Of a stretch of DNA of 64,000 bases, positions 1-13,216 are shown piece by piece. The notes under the pieces are model-generated. The model saw only the letters and a program-made list of their open reading frames with translations. It was not told the origin of the DNA and did not search any database. Every line of letters starts with the position of its first letter. The first letter of the stretch is position 1. The translations under genes and the position numbers were made by a program. The stretch spans positions 9,560,501 through 9,624,500 of the forward strand of contig NC_091675.1 of the NCBI RefSeq assembly GCF_042453785.1, in the 5' to 3' direction. Origin of the DNA: Malus domestica. Lineage: Eukaryota; Streptophyta; Magnoliopsida; Rosales; Rosaceae.

Positions 1-299
1 ATGATTTGATGTTTACTTTAGTAATAATACCCAAGAAATAAACAAAGATTAGACAAGTTTAAGGCGTGATTTCGTTCTGTCTTCAAATAGTGCAATTTGT
101 TTTATAACATGGTTAAATTTTTGAATGATTGCTAGAAATTTTCTAACTAATTATCTCATTTCAATTTTTTCACTTTTACTTAGGTCATGCGTACTTCATT
201 AGTACGTTAAATTAAAAATTAAATTACTTTCTAAGTGACACTAAAATATTAATTTTAATAACAAAAAATAATAGTGAGATTTTAATACACTTTGAATTG

Positions 300-830
300 T
301 AATTTGAGGTCATCCTAGCAACCTTCCCACAGGCCCACAACTCTTGGAGCGTGCATTCCACGTCATCCTAGCCAGCGTGACGAACTACCAAACCAGCACC
401 GGCGCACCGGCCTCTTCAGGTGACCGGCCGTAGCCGATAAAATAAACGTAAAGACGGGAAGCGCCGGCGTCGCTCCTCTCTCCGACCCTCGCTGGAAAGC
501 GATGCCTGGACACGCGTCGCGCTGCGCTCGCTTGGACCACGGTGTGGGGACCAGCTCCAAGCACGCGCCAAGATCAGCAGATCTAGGCCGCACACGTGGA
601 TAGATATGAGAAGCGGGACCACTGAGAATTTTTGACTTCTGTGACAGCCGCCGGCTTAATCAATTCGCGGTGTGGTCCCCCTTGTGGGTTGTGGTCCCCC
701 AAGCTCGTGGGGCCCGGATGAGAAGAGTAGGAAACGTTAAAACAATTTTGGCGGGGCCCGTTAGAGGAGCGCGGTCCGCGGATGCTGTATGGCGTTTATG
801 GCTACTTACATGGCTTTGGCATCGGTCCCC
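300..830. other. GC-rich, CpG-rich promoter-like patch
   Basis: This is the only strongly GC-rich and CpG-rich stretch in the first 12 kb, standing in very AT-rich DNA. It contains an ACACGTGG G-box-like site near 594 and repeated GTGGTCCCCC. No convincing ORF crosses it. It may be a promoter or upstream region of a gene beyond the left edge, but nothing in the window confirms that. Confidence 0.3.
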
Positions 831-2030
831 CTGCCTAGTTGCTCTTTAGTTTTCTTATTTTTCAAAATACTTGGGAATTCTTACACTTAAACTGTAGTTT
901 GATACGTGTGAATAATTTTTTTATATAGATTTCATGTTTATTTCAGTACGCAAGCCTACTTAACAAATCTCATAACATAAGTAAACGTATGCTCACGTCG
1001 CAACTAATAAAAAAAAAACGACGACTAAACTAAACTAGTAGTTGAGCGTTCCTTGTTGTTCGGATCTTGATCGGGTTGAAAATCTCAACAATGTTTTAGT
1101 GCAACCCTATTACCCATCCTTTCCGTTTTGTTCATGTTTGGGTTTTTAGGTCACGACAACGAATGAGTTCTCAATATCTGAGTTAAAATTCCTCTCTAAC
1201 TTCTAGTTAAAAATTGTCACTTAGCTGCTTATTATCTGAAAGTAAAAATGAATGATATGTTAACGGTAAATAGTTAAATACATTTTTTATCACTCTAAAA
1301 ATTCTCATTTGTAAAAAAAGTTATATAGCTGTGTGAATGTGTAAATCCATCTTTTCTCGGACATTCTTGACCATATTTATTGTGGTCCATGCACTAGCAT
1401 CTAGCAACACTACGGTCAAGCTATTTACAATCATCATTTGTTGTTGTCGAACTACAGTCATCATTCAATTGGTTTAACTGCGAGGTGTATTGACATTTCT
1501 TTCTAAATCTGTCCATTTGAGTGGGGGTACCGTCAAAGTAATGACATTTTGAGAAACATAATAGTAGGTGAAATCGTGGTTATTTAGTTAGGTTTCACAA
1601 GTAAGTTCTTTTGGTTTGAAATTGTATGTATGCCTTGACGTTAGTGGTAAGAGAAATAAATCTCTTCCTAAACTTCTATGTTGTGAAAGAAACAAATCTC
1701 TCCCTAAACTTTTTTGTCAAAAAAAAGAAGAAGAAATCATGGTTATTTATGAAAAGAATGATTAATGCCGATCCAATAAGTCCAATAATTTATTAGATTA
1801 TATGTTCACTGTTAATTATATTACGCCAACATAACATTTTCATTAATCCTTGTCGCAACATACTTGAAGTGTAATTTAACATCCTAGTTTCACCAAACCT
1901 ATTGAAATAGTAATGATTCGAATTAAATGTTGTACAACTTTCCACATTAAAATTTTGATAGGCCATTGCAACTATTTATCTTGGTAACGGCCATAAATAT
2001 GCTATTTTAGAAATTTCTGTAAAAATAATT

Positions 2031-2146
2031 AAGAGCCGTTTTAGAATACTAAAAACGTTTTTAATCATATTTGACATAAAAAATTAAAAGTATTTTTATG
2101 TTTAATGTAATGTGCTATTTCTAGGAAGTATTTTCAAACGGCCCTT
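2031..2146. mobile_element. Small MITE-like inverted repeat
   Basis: The ends, AAGAGCCGTTTTAGAATAC and the reverse complement of AGTATTTTCAAACGGCCCTT, form imperfect terminal inverted repeats around an AT-rich core with no ORF. This is the architecture of a non-autonomous DNA transposon. Superfamily is not determined. Confidence 0.55.
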
Positions 2147-2467
2147 ATTATATTTTAAAGAGCAACGAAGGCTTAGATATTAATGTGAGAATAAAATGAT
2201 ACTATATATTTTTAGTCTTAGGGATTATATAATCATTATATGCTCAAGATCTCTGGTTTAGTTAGATAAAATTTAGGGGAGATAATGATGCTTAAAAGAT
2301 GGTTATAGCTATACAATGTGATACTGCAGATACGTGGGCACCTTACTTTATGAGACACAGGCAATCTCTCATATTAAAATAAAAACATATTGGATGATTA
2401 ATCATTAGAAAAATTAGGCACTCCACATATTTTTATCTCAAACGACAAAAGGTGAAAAAGTATATCC

Positions 2468-2493
2468 TATATATATATATATATATATATATA
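2468..2493. repeat. (TA)n microsatellite
   Basis: A run of about 13 TA dinucleotides in AT-rich intergenic DNA. Confidence 0.9.
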
Positions 2494-3146
2494 GATATCA
2501 TATACCTCGATCCACAGTCTTGCGTTTGGATAAGGACAACTAGAAAATGTGAAGCATGACTTGGATATCCTAATGTTTTACCATACTATGATTAGATAAA
2601 ATCACCGTCATATGGTCTTACATTATTTTGAGCGTGACGATAACACAGTTTGGTATATTTAAAAAAAAATATTTTTAACTAATTATATTATTATACTTAG
2701 TATATCGAGCTATGTTCTCAACAAACTAAATTTTTCCTATTTTTAACCATACTAAGATTAGATAAAATAAACGCCATATGGCCCTACATTTACATCATTG
2801 CCTTGCCTTCTCAAACACCTTAATTAGTATTGAATTACCCTAATTCTACTCTTTCTAATCCCCCAATTAATTAATCCAATTTTAGTTGAAAGGTCGATGA
2901 ATAAGTGAAATACTTTGTGTTAATTATGTATGAATTAACCATTTAATTATAAGATGTTCAAATGGTACTTCATTCTCGTAGTAGGTTTTTAAAGACCAAC
3001 TATTTATACCATTCTATGTAGCGATATTTCAACTAAAAATTTGAGTTTTTGGTTTAGTTCATGATCACAGCCATAGAATGCTTGTATAAGGTTGGACGTA
3101 TGAAATTTAAATTACAACCATCAAGAATTATGATCGATTATTTTAA

Positions 3147-3295
3147 AGGGGTGTGCTATCCACACCCCATTTTACTTCTCACACACCCCTTGATTATTTA
3201 TGTCCGTTGATCCTTTTCAATTTATCCGATCCGACGGCCGAAAATTAAAAAGGTGTGTAAGAAGTAAAATGAGGTGTGTGAATATCACATCCCAT
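3147..3295. mobile_element. Palindromic MITE
   Basis: The left arm (GGGGTGTGCTATCCACACC onward, with ATTTTACTTCTCACACACCC) pairs with the right arm (AGGTGTGTAAGAAGTAAAAT onward), giving arms of roughly 45 bp around a short GC-rich centre. It has no coding capacity. Transcribed, it would fold into a long hairpin. Confidence 0.65.
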
Positions 3296-4296
3296 TTTAA
3301 ATATTCAGTAGTAGCACAAATTATGATTAATGATCACTAATTGCTACTTAGTCGTTTTATGTCGGATTAATGAGTTATGCAAAAAATTGTCTTACCTAAT
3401 GTCTAGACATGGAAAACGGATCGTTTACGTATCATACTGGTTATCGTAACGTGTGTTTTAACATGTGTTCAATAACGATCCGAATCATTAATAGGTGCCT
3501 GATACCGACATGACTTGTTAATAGGTGAACCCGAATCTAAACCTGTTATTTTTCATATCGTTTCATGTCGAATTAACGGATCATGCAACAAAGTAACAGG
3601 TCTAAATTAATCACTGCATTCCATATAATAAAAAATGAAAACTTGGACAGTTAAAAGAAACAGAAAATATAAAGTACAGAGTTGTTAGTGAGATTGATGG
3701 ATGGATGAGACAATTGCAACCAAATTCATGAAACCAACCTCCAAGACGTCTCTTGTCGCATCCCAAAGAGTCAGTCAGTCGCTGTTCCACGTTCGAAACC
3801 ATGCGTGCCTTTTGTTCTCACATCTCACCTTCTTTATTTATTTACTTTATGAGTACACCTCAATCGCTTGTCAGCTACTATTTGTGTTGGGTAACTTAGG
3901 TTTAGCAAAAAGAAAATGTAAAACAAAAGGCAACTGTTTCTCCTTTTGGCATGAACCTAAGCTAATATTGGTTGTAAGTGGAAGTTTCTTTTGGTGACGA
4001 CACCTAATCCTTGGATTAGAGATCTTAATCATCATTTTTTTTTCTTTCTATTGTGGTACCAAAATTCGAGTGTACTTGCAATTACCAAATTTTTATTAGC
4101 AGTTTATAACATGTGAAGTATCAGTTTGAATACTCAGTACTAGAAGAAAAAAAATCTCTCGTGCAAACATGAAAATCAATTTGTTAACAATAAATGAATG
4201 GTAAACATAGATTCATAAGTTACAAACCTCAACAATGCCTAAACTATTAAAAAGTTCAATATGTAGTTTGGAGAGGATTGAATGCGTTCAATTTAA

Positions 4297-4513
4297 GGGT
4301 TTGTTTGGTGACTAGAATTGAATTAGATTGGATACATATAATACAAAGTATGGGAGAATAATATCTCATTTTGGGTGGATCAAAATTAATCAATATTCAC
4401 GAGTACTTCATCTTAAACTCACAAGATGGACAAAATTTATTTGTTTCTTTCTTTATTTACCTTAAATATAATGAGTGATCCAATCTAATTTAATTGTGCA
4501 TCAAACAAGTTCT
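4297..4513. mobile_element. MITE with about 30-bp terminal inverted repeats
   Basis: The left end GGGTTTGTTTGGTGACTAG, continuing into GAATTAGATTGGA, matches the reverse complement of the right end (TCCAATCTAATTTAATTGTG, then CATCAAACAAGTTC). The core is AT-rich and non-coding. The end sequence resembles hAT-type plant MITEs, but I did not find clear target duplications. Confidence 0.55.
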
Positions 4514-7162
4514 AAGAGCATGAAAACTCAAGTTTTTCACTACTGGTTGAACGGTAAGGTCCTGACATAAATCCTGCCGTTCAACCGACAGTCCCAAAAA
4601 CACAAGTTCGAGTGTGGACACGTGTTCAACTTCAAGCCCAAGCTACGGACATGTGTTCAACTTCAAGCCCAAGGTATCTATTTATGTTCTATACCTCTGT
4701 CAAAACCTAAGGCAAATATATCGTCACTGATGAACCATTATGCTACAAGGGTGTGTTGGTCACACGATGGAGAACAGTGAGCAAATACTTTTCATTTTTC
4801 GTGGACCAAAATATCTAAACAGTTAGCGAGTGGTTGTATTGTCAACACGTGTCCAACTTCAAGCCCAAATGTTAAGAATCCGGTGGGACGCGGTCTAGGT
4901 TCCGTGGAGCATCCGCCACCTCGAAGCATCTCAACATACAATTGGCGGGGTTGTCACCGCCCGCCATAAGTTTCCCGCCCCGTGGCTGCCCCCACACGTT
5001 TTCTACGAGGCAACAAGAGAAAACCCAAGTCACGAATACGACACACTTTCCTACCCTGTTAAATATTAAAAAGAGGATAATACATGTCGTTTTGCTGAAA
5101 AGTGTTACAAAAACAAGTGATTAGTCGTAGGTTGATTGGGTTGATTGTGTGATTACGATTTTGCAGGCGTTGATTGTGTCTGCCAATTTTCAGGTTCGTT
5201 ATTTTAAAATTTATAAAGTGGGGTCGACTTAATTATGGAGGGAACAAGATTAAATTAGGATTAGGGGAGTGGAAAAAGTCTTGTATAAGGCTTAGTCGTT
5301 GTCCTTGTCCTTCACCTTTTATCTTTTGGTGCCAAAGTGGCATGTCTTAATTTATACAAGCTTCGACGACGCTAAAATAAAAGAAAGCGGTAGATTTTAA
5401 GTTCAATTTTTTCTTTTGTATCTACTATTGTTTTAATATATTTTATTTGAAATTGAGAAGAAGAGCGTGCGTGTTATGTTTATGACGTTACAAAAAAATT
5501 TCACATGTATTATAATGTTACGAATTCATTGATTATATTGATGAATCCAACATATTATTTGCATTTCACACTAATTACATTAAGTTTCTCAGTATGCAAA
5601 ACCTATATTTCTTAGCACAAACACATTCTTTAGATGGTAGGCCGTCCAACGATGCATTATTACGTTTTCATGTTCCTTTTTTCTCCTCTTGTAGCCCTGA
5701 AGTTGTCTCAATCTCTTAATTCTTCTTTGATTTATTCAATCATATAGTTAGAGATAAGTTGAGGAGTAAAAAAATTAAAAAGAGCTTTTTACGGATGTTT
5801 TTCCTTAAAATTAATACTTGTTCTCATTTTGCTACGTAAAACTTATTTTATCTCAACCCCCAGAAGTATACTACCTCTCTTGTTACGCCTCATTAATTTT
5901 CGTCCAAGTTCGTCAAATAAACGTTAGGTGCTGATGTCTGCTTATTGTCAGCAATATTAGTGGTAATGTCGTCATTTTATAGTGGGTGAAGAACAGAACC
6001 ATTTATTTGGCTTGAAAAAGATGGGGGAGCACAAAAAAAGTGAGAGCTTGAAGAACGGTTCATTAATGGGGGAATTTTGTACAGTGGGTTTTAAAAGGTA
6101 TGATTTTTTAGATGAAACTAGATAATGAAAACCAACAACTCTGCCGTGGGGGAGGGATAAGGAGGGGGTGGTGATGGGGAGAAGGCAGCCATGGTTTGCT
6201 CTTCCATGGCGGAGGGAAGGGAAAGCAGCGAATAAATCGGCCAGTGGACCCTTTCGACTGCTTAACAATTTGTGCCATATCTGACTGCTTAACAAAATTT
6301 TGACAGACTTGGACGGAAATAGGGCATAGCGAGAGAGAGAGAGAGAGTACTTCAGGACAGTTAAGTGAGAAAAATGAGTTTCATGAGACGAAGAGACAGC
6401 AAGTATGAGTTTCAACAAGCGTTGGCGTAAATAAGTCTAAAAAAAACAAAGTGTGGATATCGATTTCTCGTTCTCCTCTTGAAAACAAGTGACTACACCA
6501 ATAAAAACCTAATCATGTCAATTGTCCTGACTATCAAGTAATCTATACTAATTCTTGACGAACATGGCATCGGTATATATCCTTTTACTCTCTAGATTCC
6601 TTAGTTTTGATGCCACACTTTCATATGTGATGATTTTATCATACACATAATTAACTATAAAAATTAGCTAAACACGCATATTAAAGGAATTTTTTTGGTT
6701 AATATGAGTGATTACGAGCTTTCAGTGCAATTATCATTCTGGTGTAGCAGTCTATCACAATCATCCCCAAAAGAAAAGAAAAAAAGCTTCTGACAAACCC
6801 TTTACCCCTTACATATTCCTCCATAAATTTGACAAGATTTCTTGCTTGTAATTGTCAAAAACTAAGAAATCAAAGTCCTTGGTGGTTTCCCAACTCATAA
6901 CTCATTAGTTATCCTATTCCTATTCCTCTCTGGTATGCTGGTGTTGTGTGGGGTAGCTATTCTTTTTGGAAGAGACTTGGCAAAAAAGGTCCAAGGTAGC
7001 AACAAGAAAAAAGCGATTGATACATCCCATTGCACGTCACTGCAATTCAACGCTTCGTGGATTCTCATCCGATCATATACCAAATTGGTTCGTTTTTGAC
7101 CACGCCATGCATGAATATATGAAAGTAGCCACCTCGCTCTTCATCCGACTCACCAACATCAC

Positions 7163-7164
7163 TG

Positions 7165-7219
<55 letters not shown>
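7163..7219. repeat. Compound (CA)n(TA)n microsatellite
   Basis: About ten CA units run directly into about seventeen TA units. Confidence 0.9.
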
Positions 7220-7221
<2 letters not shown>

Positions 7222-8619
7222 CTTTCCCATTTGTGCCATATGTTTTTATCTCCCCATCCTATTCATATTTCATTTTTCAAGCTAGCTCCTAGGTAGCCCC
7301 TAGCTTCTGATGGAGGAATTATGTATAGGCTTTGAGTTTAAGTGGAGCACTGTGTGCTTGAATTGATGCAGAGGTTGAAAAGAAGAAAAACAGTAGTAAT
7401 CACAAACTTTTGTGATGCATGCTTTCCAATATCTGCTACCTCTAGGATTGAATTGTGCAAACACCGTTCGGCTCGACACGTGAATCATCAACCCTAATAC
7501 GAATACATAAAGAACATGATATTATAATCGAAAACGGATGGGAGAGTCTCAGAGCACAGTATACATGAGTATATATGTAGTGGGAGAAAAAAAGTTAGTG
7601 AACCTTAAACCCTGATTACTTCCCTATATTATGTAAGACTTTAAATCCAAAACACTAACTTAGATTCCTTATGGGAAATAAAACTCTCAACAACAAGAAG
7701 ATGACGTACTTAAATATGAATGCGCGTGAGAATAGCACTGCCCCACATAGGCATTTTTAGATTTTGTATTGAAGACATTGCATTTTTATGTGTTGTAACT
7801 GTAGATCGATACATGCTTAGGGGAGACGCACTTGCGCCCGAAATAATTGAGTGATGGTATCATTTGGGGTACAATTATAGAGGGGGAATTTCGCAAAAAG
7901 TGACTGCTCATAATTATAGTGAGAGATCGTATAATTGAGACATGCAATTTGTTGTGGTTAAGATTAGACACGTCAAGTTCTTTTCTCTTCTTTTTTTGTT
8001 GTCAAAAGATACGTGAAGTTCAGAAGATGCTATATGATATCTCCAACAAGTCATCAAGGCCTCAGTAGATCATGATACGGGTGCACTTTTATTGTAGCAT
8101 CATGTTATGTCAATCATATACAACGTTATGTATACATTTTTCTTCGTTGCATTATTAATTTATGGGAAAATTATAAATGTTTATAGTTTTTCTATATTAT
8201 TAAGATTAAACATATGTGCCTTTTTAAAATTTGATTAAAATGCTTTGATCAATAGTCACCTCTATTTTTTAAAATTAAAATACTTTTTGAATTTATCCTT
8301 TTATTTACATGATGCACTTTTCCTTATTTAGTGGAGATATTAGTAATTAAACTATATTTTCTCTTCTTCCAAATATGTTTTTTAGATCACGTTTTTTTTT
8401 GTTATACAAACATTTAATATTATTTATTTTTCCAAATGGTTTTTTCTTTTTCAAATAGTTGGTGATCAACATAAAAGCTCCATGTAATTTTTTCAATTTT
8501 TTGTGAAATTAATTATTTTTTTTGCTGTTTTTTTAAGTATAGTTGTTGACAAATTATTATTATGTACAATACATTACGTATATATTATCTGCGGGTACGT
8601 TTGAATTTACAAAAATCAT

Positions 8620-8810
8620 TAATTGGTATGTTTATTTGCAATTTTGGTACGTTTGATTTGATACTTATTGTTAATATTGATACATTATTTTTATTTTGGT
8701 ACGTTTTATTTTGTACACATTGTGTATTGGTACGTTTATATTATTCTCAATCCTATTCTCTTTTAACGTACTAAAAGAAAAACTTATTTTGGTATGTTTG
8801 ATTTTGGGGA
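8620..8810. repeat. Degenerate repeats of a TTGGTACGTTT motif
   Basis: TTGGTATGTTT or TTGGTACGTTT occurs five times at irregular spacing in about 180 bp (near 8624, 8645, 8697, 8728 and 8790), in very T-rich DNA. It looks like a decayed short tandem array or part of an unrecognised repeat. There is no coding evidence. Confidence 0.4.
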
Positions 8811-11800
8811 ATTTAAAAATATTTTAAACTATTTTGGAAATAAAATATCTTAAATCATAGATAATTATTGCTAAATTGTAGCATTATTGTGAAAATAAAT
8901 TGAATCTAACCAACTTTTTTTTTTTTACAATTATCTCTAACAGAGGAGAGTGTAATCAAAAGGCTAGATTATAGGAAATTTGTTACAATATAATGTGCAT
9001 ATAGCACCAAAAGTACGACAAAAAAAAGTTTAATCAAATCACTAAATGGATGTTTGATTTAGAAAATTCAAAACTGAGGCACTTATATCAAAAGATCCCT
9101 TAATTTATTAACACGAAATGCAACAATGACGCTATATACCTGCCATGGAAGTTGCTCTCCACCATATGCATGCATATATTTAAGGCTTAGCTAGGGTTAA
9201 AGAGAGTTAATTAATAATTATCATTATAAGATGAAATTATTGTTATTCATGTTCGGATAAAATTTTCTTATAAAATTTATTTTAGTTGTACCATGGTGAT
9301 ATCAAATCACCAATTCACTCATGTTATAACACGTCTACCTTTTTAATAATGTTATACCATAGATTTTTCCTAAGAAAACGATAAATACCATACAACAAAT
9401 CTATGAAGTATTAACATTTGGCGTCGACACATATATAACATGTGAGCAACTAATATTATATATGTGACTGTCACACCCAAAAAATTTCCATGGTGATTAG
9501 GTTTTTGAAATAACTTAATTAATTTGATGGGTTTAAGTTCTTGTGAAATCAAAATTAAATGGATGTCCCATCCCATGGTGGCTTTTGTAGCTAGCTAATT
9601 TTACCATCTTCTTTTCCACTTGTCATGTTCCTTTGCCTCATGTGCTTTGGCCCCCCTTCCCCTCTCTCATACTTGGCTTTCCTGCATGGACCACAAAAAC
9701 ACTGAGCCTTCGTGCATGGACCACTCGACCACTTACCCCTCCTTCACTGTTCGTCCCAACCCCACCCCACACCCCCTCCCACAAGCAACAAAAAAGAAGT
9801 AAACTGACCGAAAATTGTCCAAACTTTTTGAAAGATATATGTGGGAATCCAATCTCCATTCATGAACTTGTACATTTAATTTCCAATAATATTCCACCCA
9901 ATATTTGGTTGCATTATTTGTATGATCACTTACAGAAAAAAGCGATAACTTTCTTTTTGAATTTTATTTTTTTTCAATAAATTGTAAGTGACTTGCATTA
10001 TATGTTTGTTCTCCTTTCAATATGTCATATTATTTCGCAATTTATGTATTCCTATACAATTACGTATTTTTGTAAGTATAACTAGACACTTATTTATATA
10101 ATATATAATAAATTTACTTAAATCCGTATAAGAATTAGGTCTCAGCCCACCGCATAACTAGCAATTAGCATCTTTTAGAACCTTGGACATTGTTAGGGAT
10201 GAAAGAACTAGCTAGATCTTTTCATTATCTCTCTTTCTCTACAAATTATCTCATCTATCATGTTCATCTAAGCATAATATGATTCTTAATTTTCGTCAAC
10301 AATGAGTTTGTCAGGATCCCAGAAGGAAATCGAACACAAAACTTCACCTCTCATGGTGCAAAACGAATGCTTTAAAAGGGTCCAGAAAACGAAACGTTAA
10401 AGAGAGAAAGAGGAAGCAGACGATATACTCCGTCAGAAACCCTTAAGCCAGTTGTTAATTACACTATGCCTTGCCTACCAATTAGTTGTCATGTAAATTA
10501 AGAGTACATGCAAAGTAGCTAATATATGCAAAGGATCTTCATCTGGGGAATCGTGCAAGAAAACTTACCATCTTTAGGGTGTAAGAGAGGGGAACAAGAA
10601 CCCCAGAATGGTAAAAGGGCAAAAGGCCCCACAAAGTATTCAGATAATGCAGAAGGCGATATGATGGATGAGAAAACATAAAAGAAAAAATAAAGCAAAA
10701 AAAGGACATATAATGAAGCAAAGCATGGCTTCGATGATGCTCTGTTTATTGCCCTTTCTTATGTCATGTCACCCCATCGGCCAGGTCTCTTACGACACCT
10801 GATTTTTTTATAGGGCCATCAGTAGTGATAGGATACTAGGAAAATAGTTTTCGTGATAAATTTGATAATACTTTTTACCGTAAGGATTTTATCTCGTTTG
10901 TTTATCACGGACGCTTTCTTTCGAATATTCTGTCATTACAGAGGTCATTTTTTATTTATTTATTTTCAAGTTACTAATGTACTTGTTAGAAAATGAAACT
11001 TTTACAACGAATAACTCGCATTGTTATACATCGATTGTATCTAACTATTCATATTTAATTTTACTGAACAACGACGATTATGATAACGTGCGTAACTAGT
11101 TATAGGAGAGGAAACTTGAGAACTTTTTAAGTTAACCAACGTAGAGGAAGTGTTAACTTGGAATTTGCACTTGCCAACCTGAATGATCGGGTGTCAATGT
11201 GTTTCCCTCTACAAAGAGTTTCAATTCAAATTACAACTGGGCTTATTGTTTTAATCATCAATATAAGTTTGTTATAATGGAAATACTGTTTCGGCCGATA
11301 TGTAGGTATACTTTTGGAGATTTTTAGTATGCCTGCGTGTATAGAGATTCTTGGTCATTTTAAGTTCGATTTTCGTTAAAGACGAATATAAATCACATTA
11401 TTGCTAATTTATTATGATGCTAAACCCACCCCTCCTCCTTAGTATGAATACTATCATTTGTTCAACCAAAAAAAAAAAAAGTCTCTGAGATTGCTATAAT
11501 TTATCAATTTGGTCATTGAGATTTAAAATCAATAGAAGTCGTCCATGAGTTTGTCCACTATCAATCATTTAGGTCATTTCGTAAAAATCTCCATTGAATC
11601 ATTTAATCCTTTATTCAACATCAACATGCGACAAATCGTAGTAGAATTTTGTTATTTTTTCAATGCATGTGACAAATTAAGAAGGAATATTCTAGGCCTT
11701 GAAGTTTCACGTTGATAAATTTTCCCATGTGATGAAGCAGAGAAACGGACGACTTATAAATTTATCATTGATTGTGGAATTTGTCAATAGGATTGATTGA

Positions 11801-13070
11801 TGACTATACAAACATGTGACAATAAGGAAATTAAAATGTGTTATTTCGAATGCTTCGGCCTATCATCCTCATCGCAAGCAAGATTAGGTGATGATCTTTC
11901 AAAATTCACGCTTGTCTTCCCTTCCAAGCCAACATTTCCTCTGGCTGGTTATAGCTAGGCCCATGGAAGATTTAGGGTTTTTGCTCATCACTGACCCATG
12001 TAACCCTAGGTAGCTAACTTACGAGTATGAAATGAGTCGTAAACTTGAACATCTGAAACGAGTGAATTATCGTATCCAAAGTTCGTTCTAGCACAATTTT
12101 TTCATTGAGAAATTAAACTGTGACAGAAATTTAAAGGGGCGGAGCCTACAACACGGAAACATCGCGACATGTCGTGCCTGAAGACAATAAAAACATTATA
12201 AAATATGCGACAAGGATGCATGCATGGCAATTAATTAAGAATGTAAGAGGGTCGATTTTTCTACCTCCATAGGCCCCTCAAGGCTCAAACTAACCCATCC
12301 ATCTTTTACTGTTCCTTTTCCCCCGATGAACGTTAATCTCAGTCTTATCCTCTAAACAAATACCAACCAGATGCAGAACACTTCTGCTCCATTGCCCCCA
12401 AAGATCAGTCACGTGTCTGCACGTGATTGATTTCTTATCATTGATATAGCATGCGTGTTTTATCGTGAAATACATATGTATATGCAGTTAAGAATCGCTC
12501 TCGCGTGCTCTTAATTGACTAAACGCAACCATCCTCTAGAAATTAAAAGTAAAATTGTCTTACCCGTGCATCTGATCAATCAAGTCGGGTGTCCTTGGCT
12601 GGGATAAGACAAGGAATGCCTACTATTTTCACGTTTCTTTTTTTGGTACCTTTGGATGGATAATGACTAGTCCTTATTAACTAATTAGAAACATGGTGAT
12701 GTACAAACATCAGGGTCCTTCTCCTAAAGCCCTAACAAATTTGCAGTTGGAATGTCAGGGATATTTTCTGAGGTCCAGCCCATGAGCGACCAACAAATTG
12801 GATAGGCCCAGTTTATTAGGCCCAGCCCAGTTAAAATAGTAGCATCGTAGGAGATAATATTCCCGTTAGAAACTTGAAAGCAGCAAAGTACAAATACAAC
12901 TACAACTGAACAGTGTCAACAGAAGCAGACCACTCAATTCAAAGCTTCCCGCGGCGTTTCTGCAGGGTACGAACTCGCCGTACGACCTCCAGCCAATGAA
13001 ATTCATGGCATCGCCGCTGCTCTTCTGCCATCCACTGGTGCGGTGGAGGGCTCCCATTGGCCCTCTCCGC

Positions 13071-13080
13071 CTATATATTC
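13071..13080 (+). promoter_or_regulatory. Probable TATA box of the B3 gene
   Basis: CTATATATTC lies about 140 bp upstream of the B3 gene start codon. A CCAAT-type site (CCCATTGGCC) sits about 15 bp before it, and several GGCCCA (site II-like) motifs lie further up, near 12780–12830. The predicted 5' leader carries a CCCTAGC telo-box-like element near 13130. This is assigned by position only. Confidence 0.6.
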
Positions 13081-13216
13081 AACGCTGTTCAGTTCCTCAG
13101 CCGCAGCTGGTAAGCTAAAGCCAACCAAAACCCTAGCTTCTTGTGTGTTTCTCTGATAAAACTTTCACAACCCCTACAAAATTTCCTCTTTTTCTCTCAG
13201 CATTTTCTCAAGAATC

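Larger units (their letters stand above)
1..13050. other. Intergenic, AT-rich, no gene supported
   Basis: No open reading frame here looks like a real gene: all are short, overlap on both strands and lack recognisable motifs. The stretch holds three small MITEs (2031–2146, 3147–3295, 4297–4513), AT and CA/TA microsatellites, a cluster of near-repeats around 8.6–8.8 kb, and a GC-rich patch at about 300–830. The last few hundred bases are the promoter of the B3 gene. Confidence 0.7.

Noticed and set aside
4545..4595. Short hairpin GGTTGAACGG...CCGTTCAACC, considered as a microRNA precursor
   Set aside because: The stem is only about 10 bp and no known miRNA family sequence is present.
5972..6418. 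148-codon minus-strand ORF
   Set aside because: No recognisable motif, includes a GA microsatellite translated as SLSLSR, and lacks a supporting exon structure.
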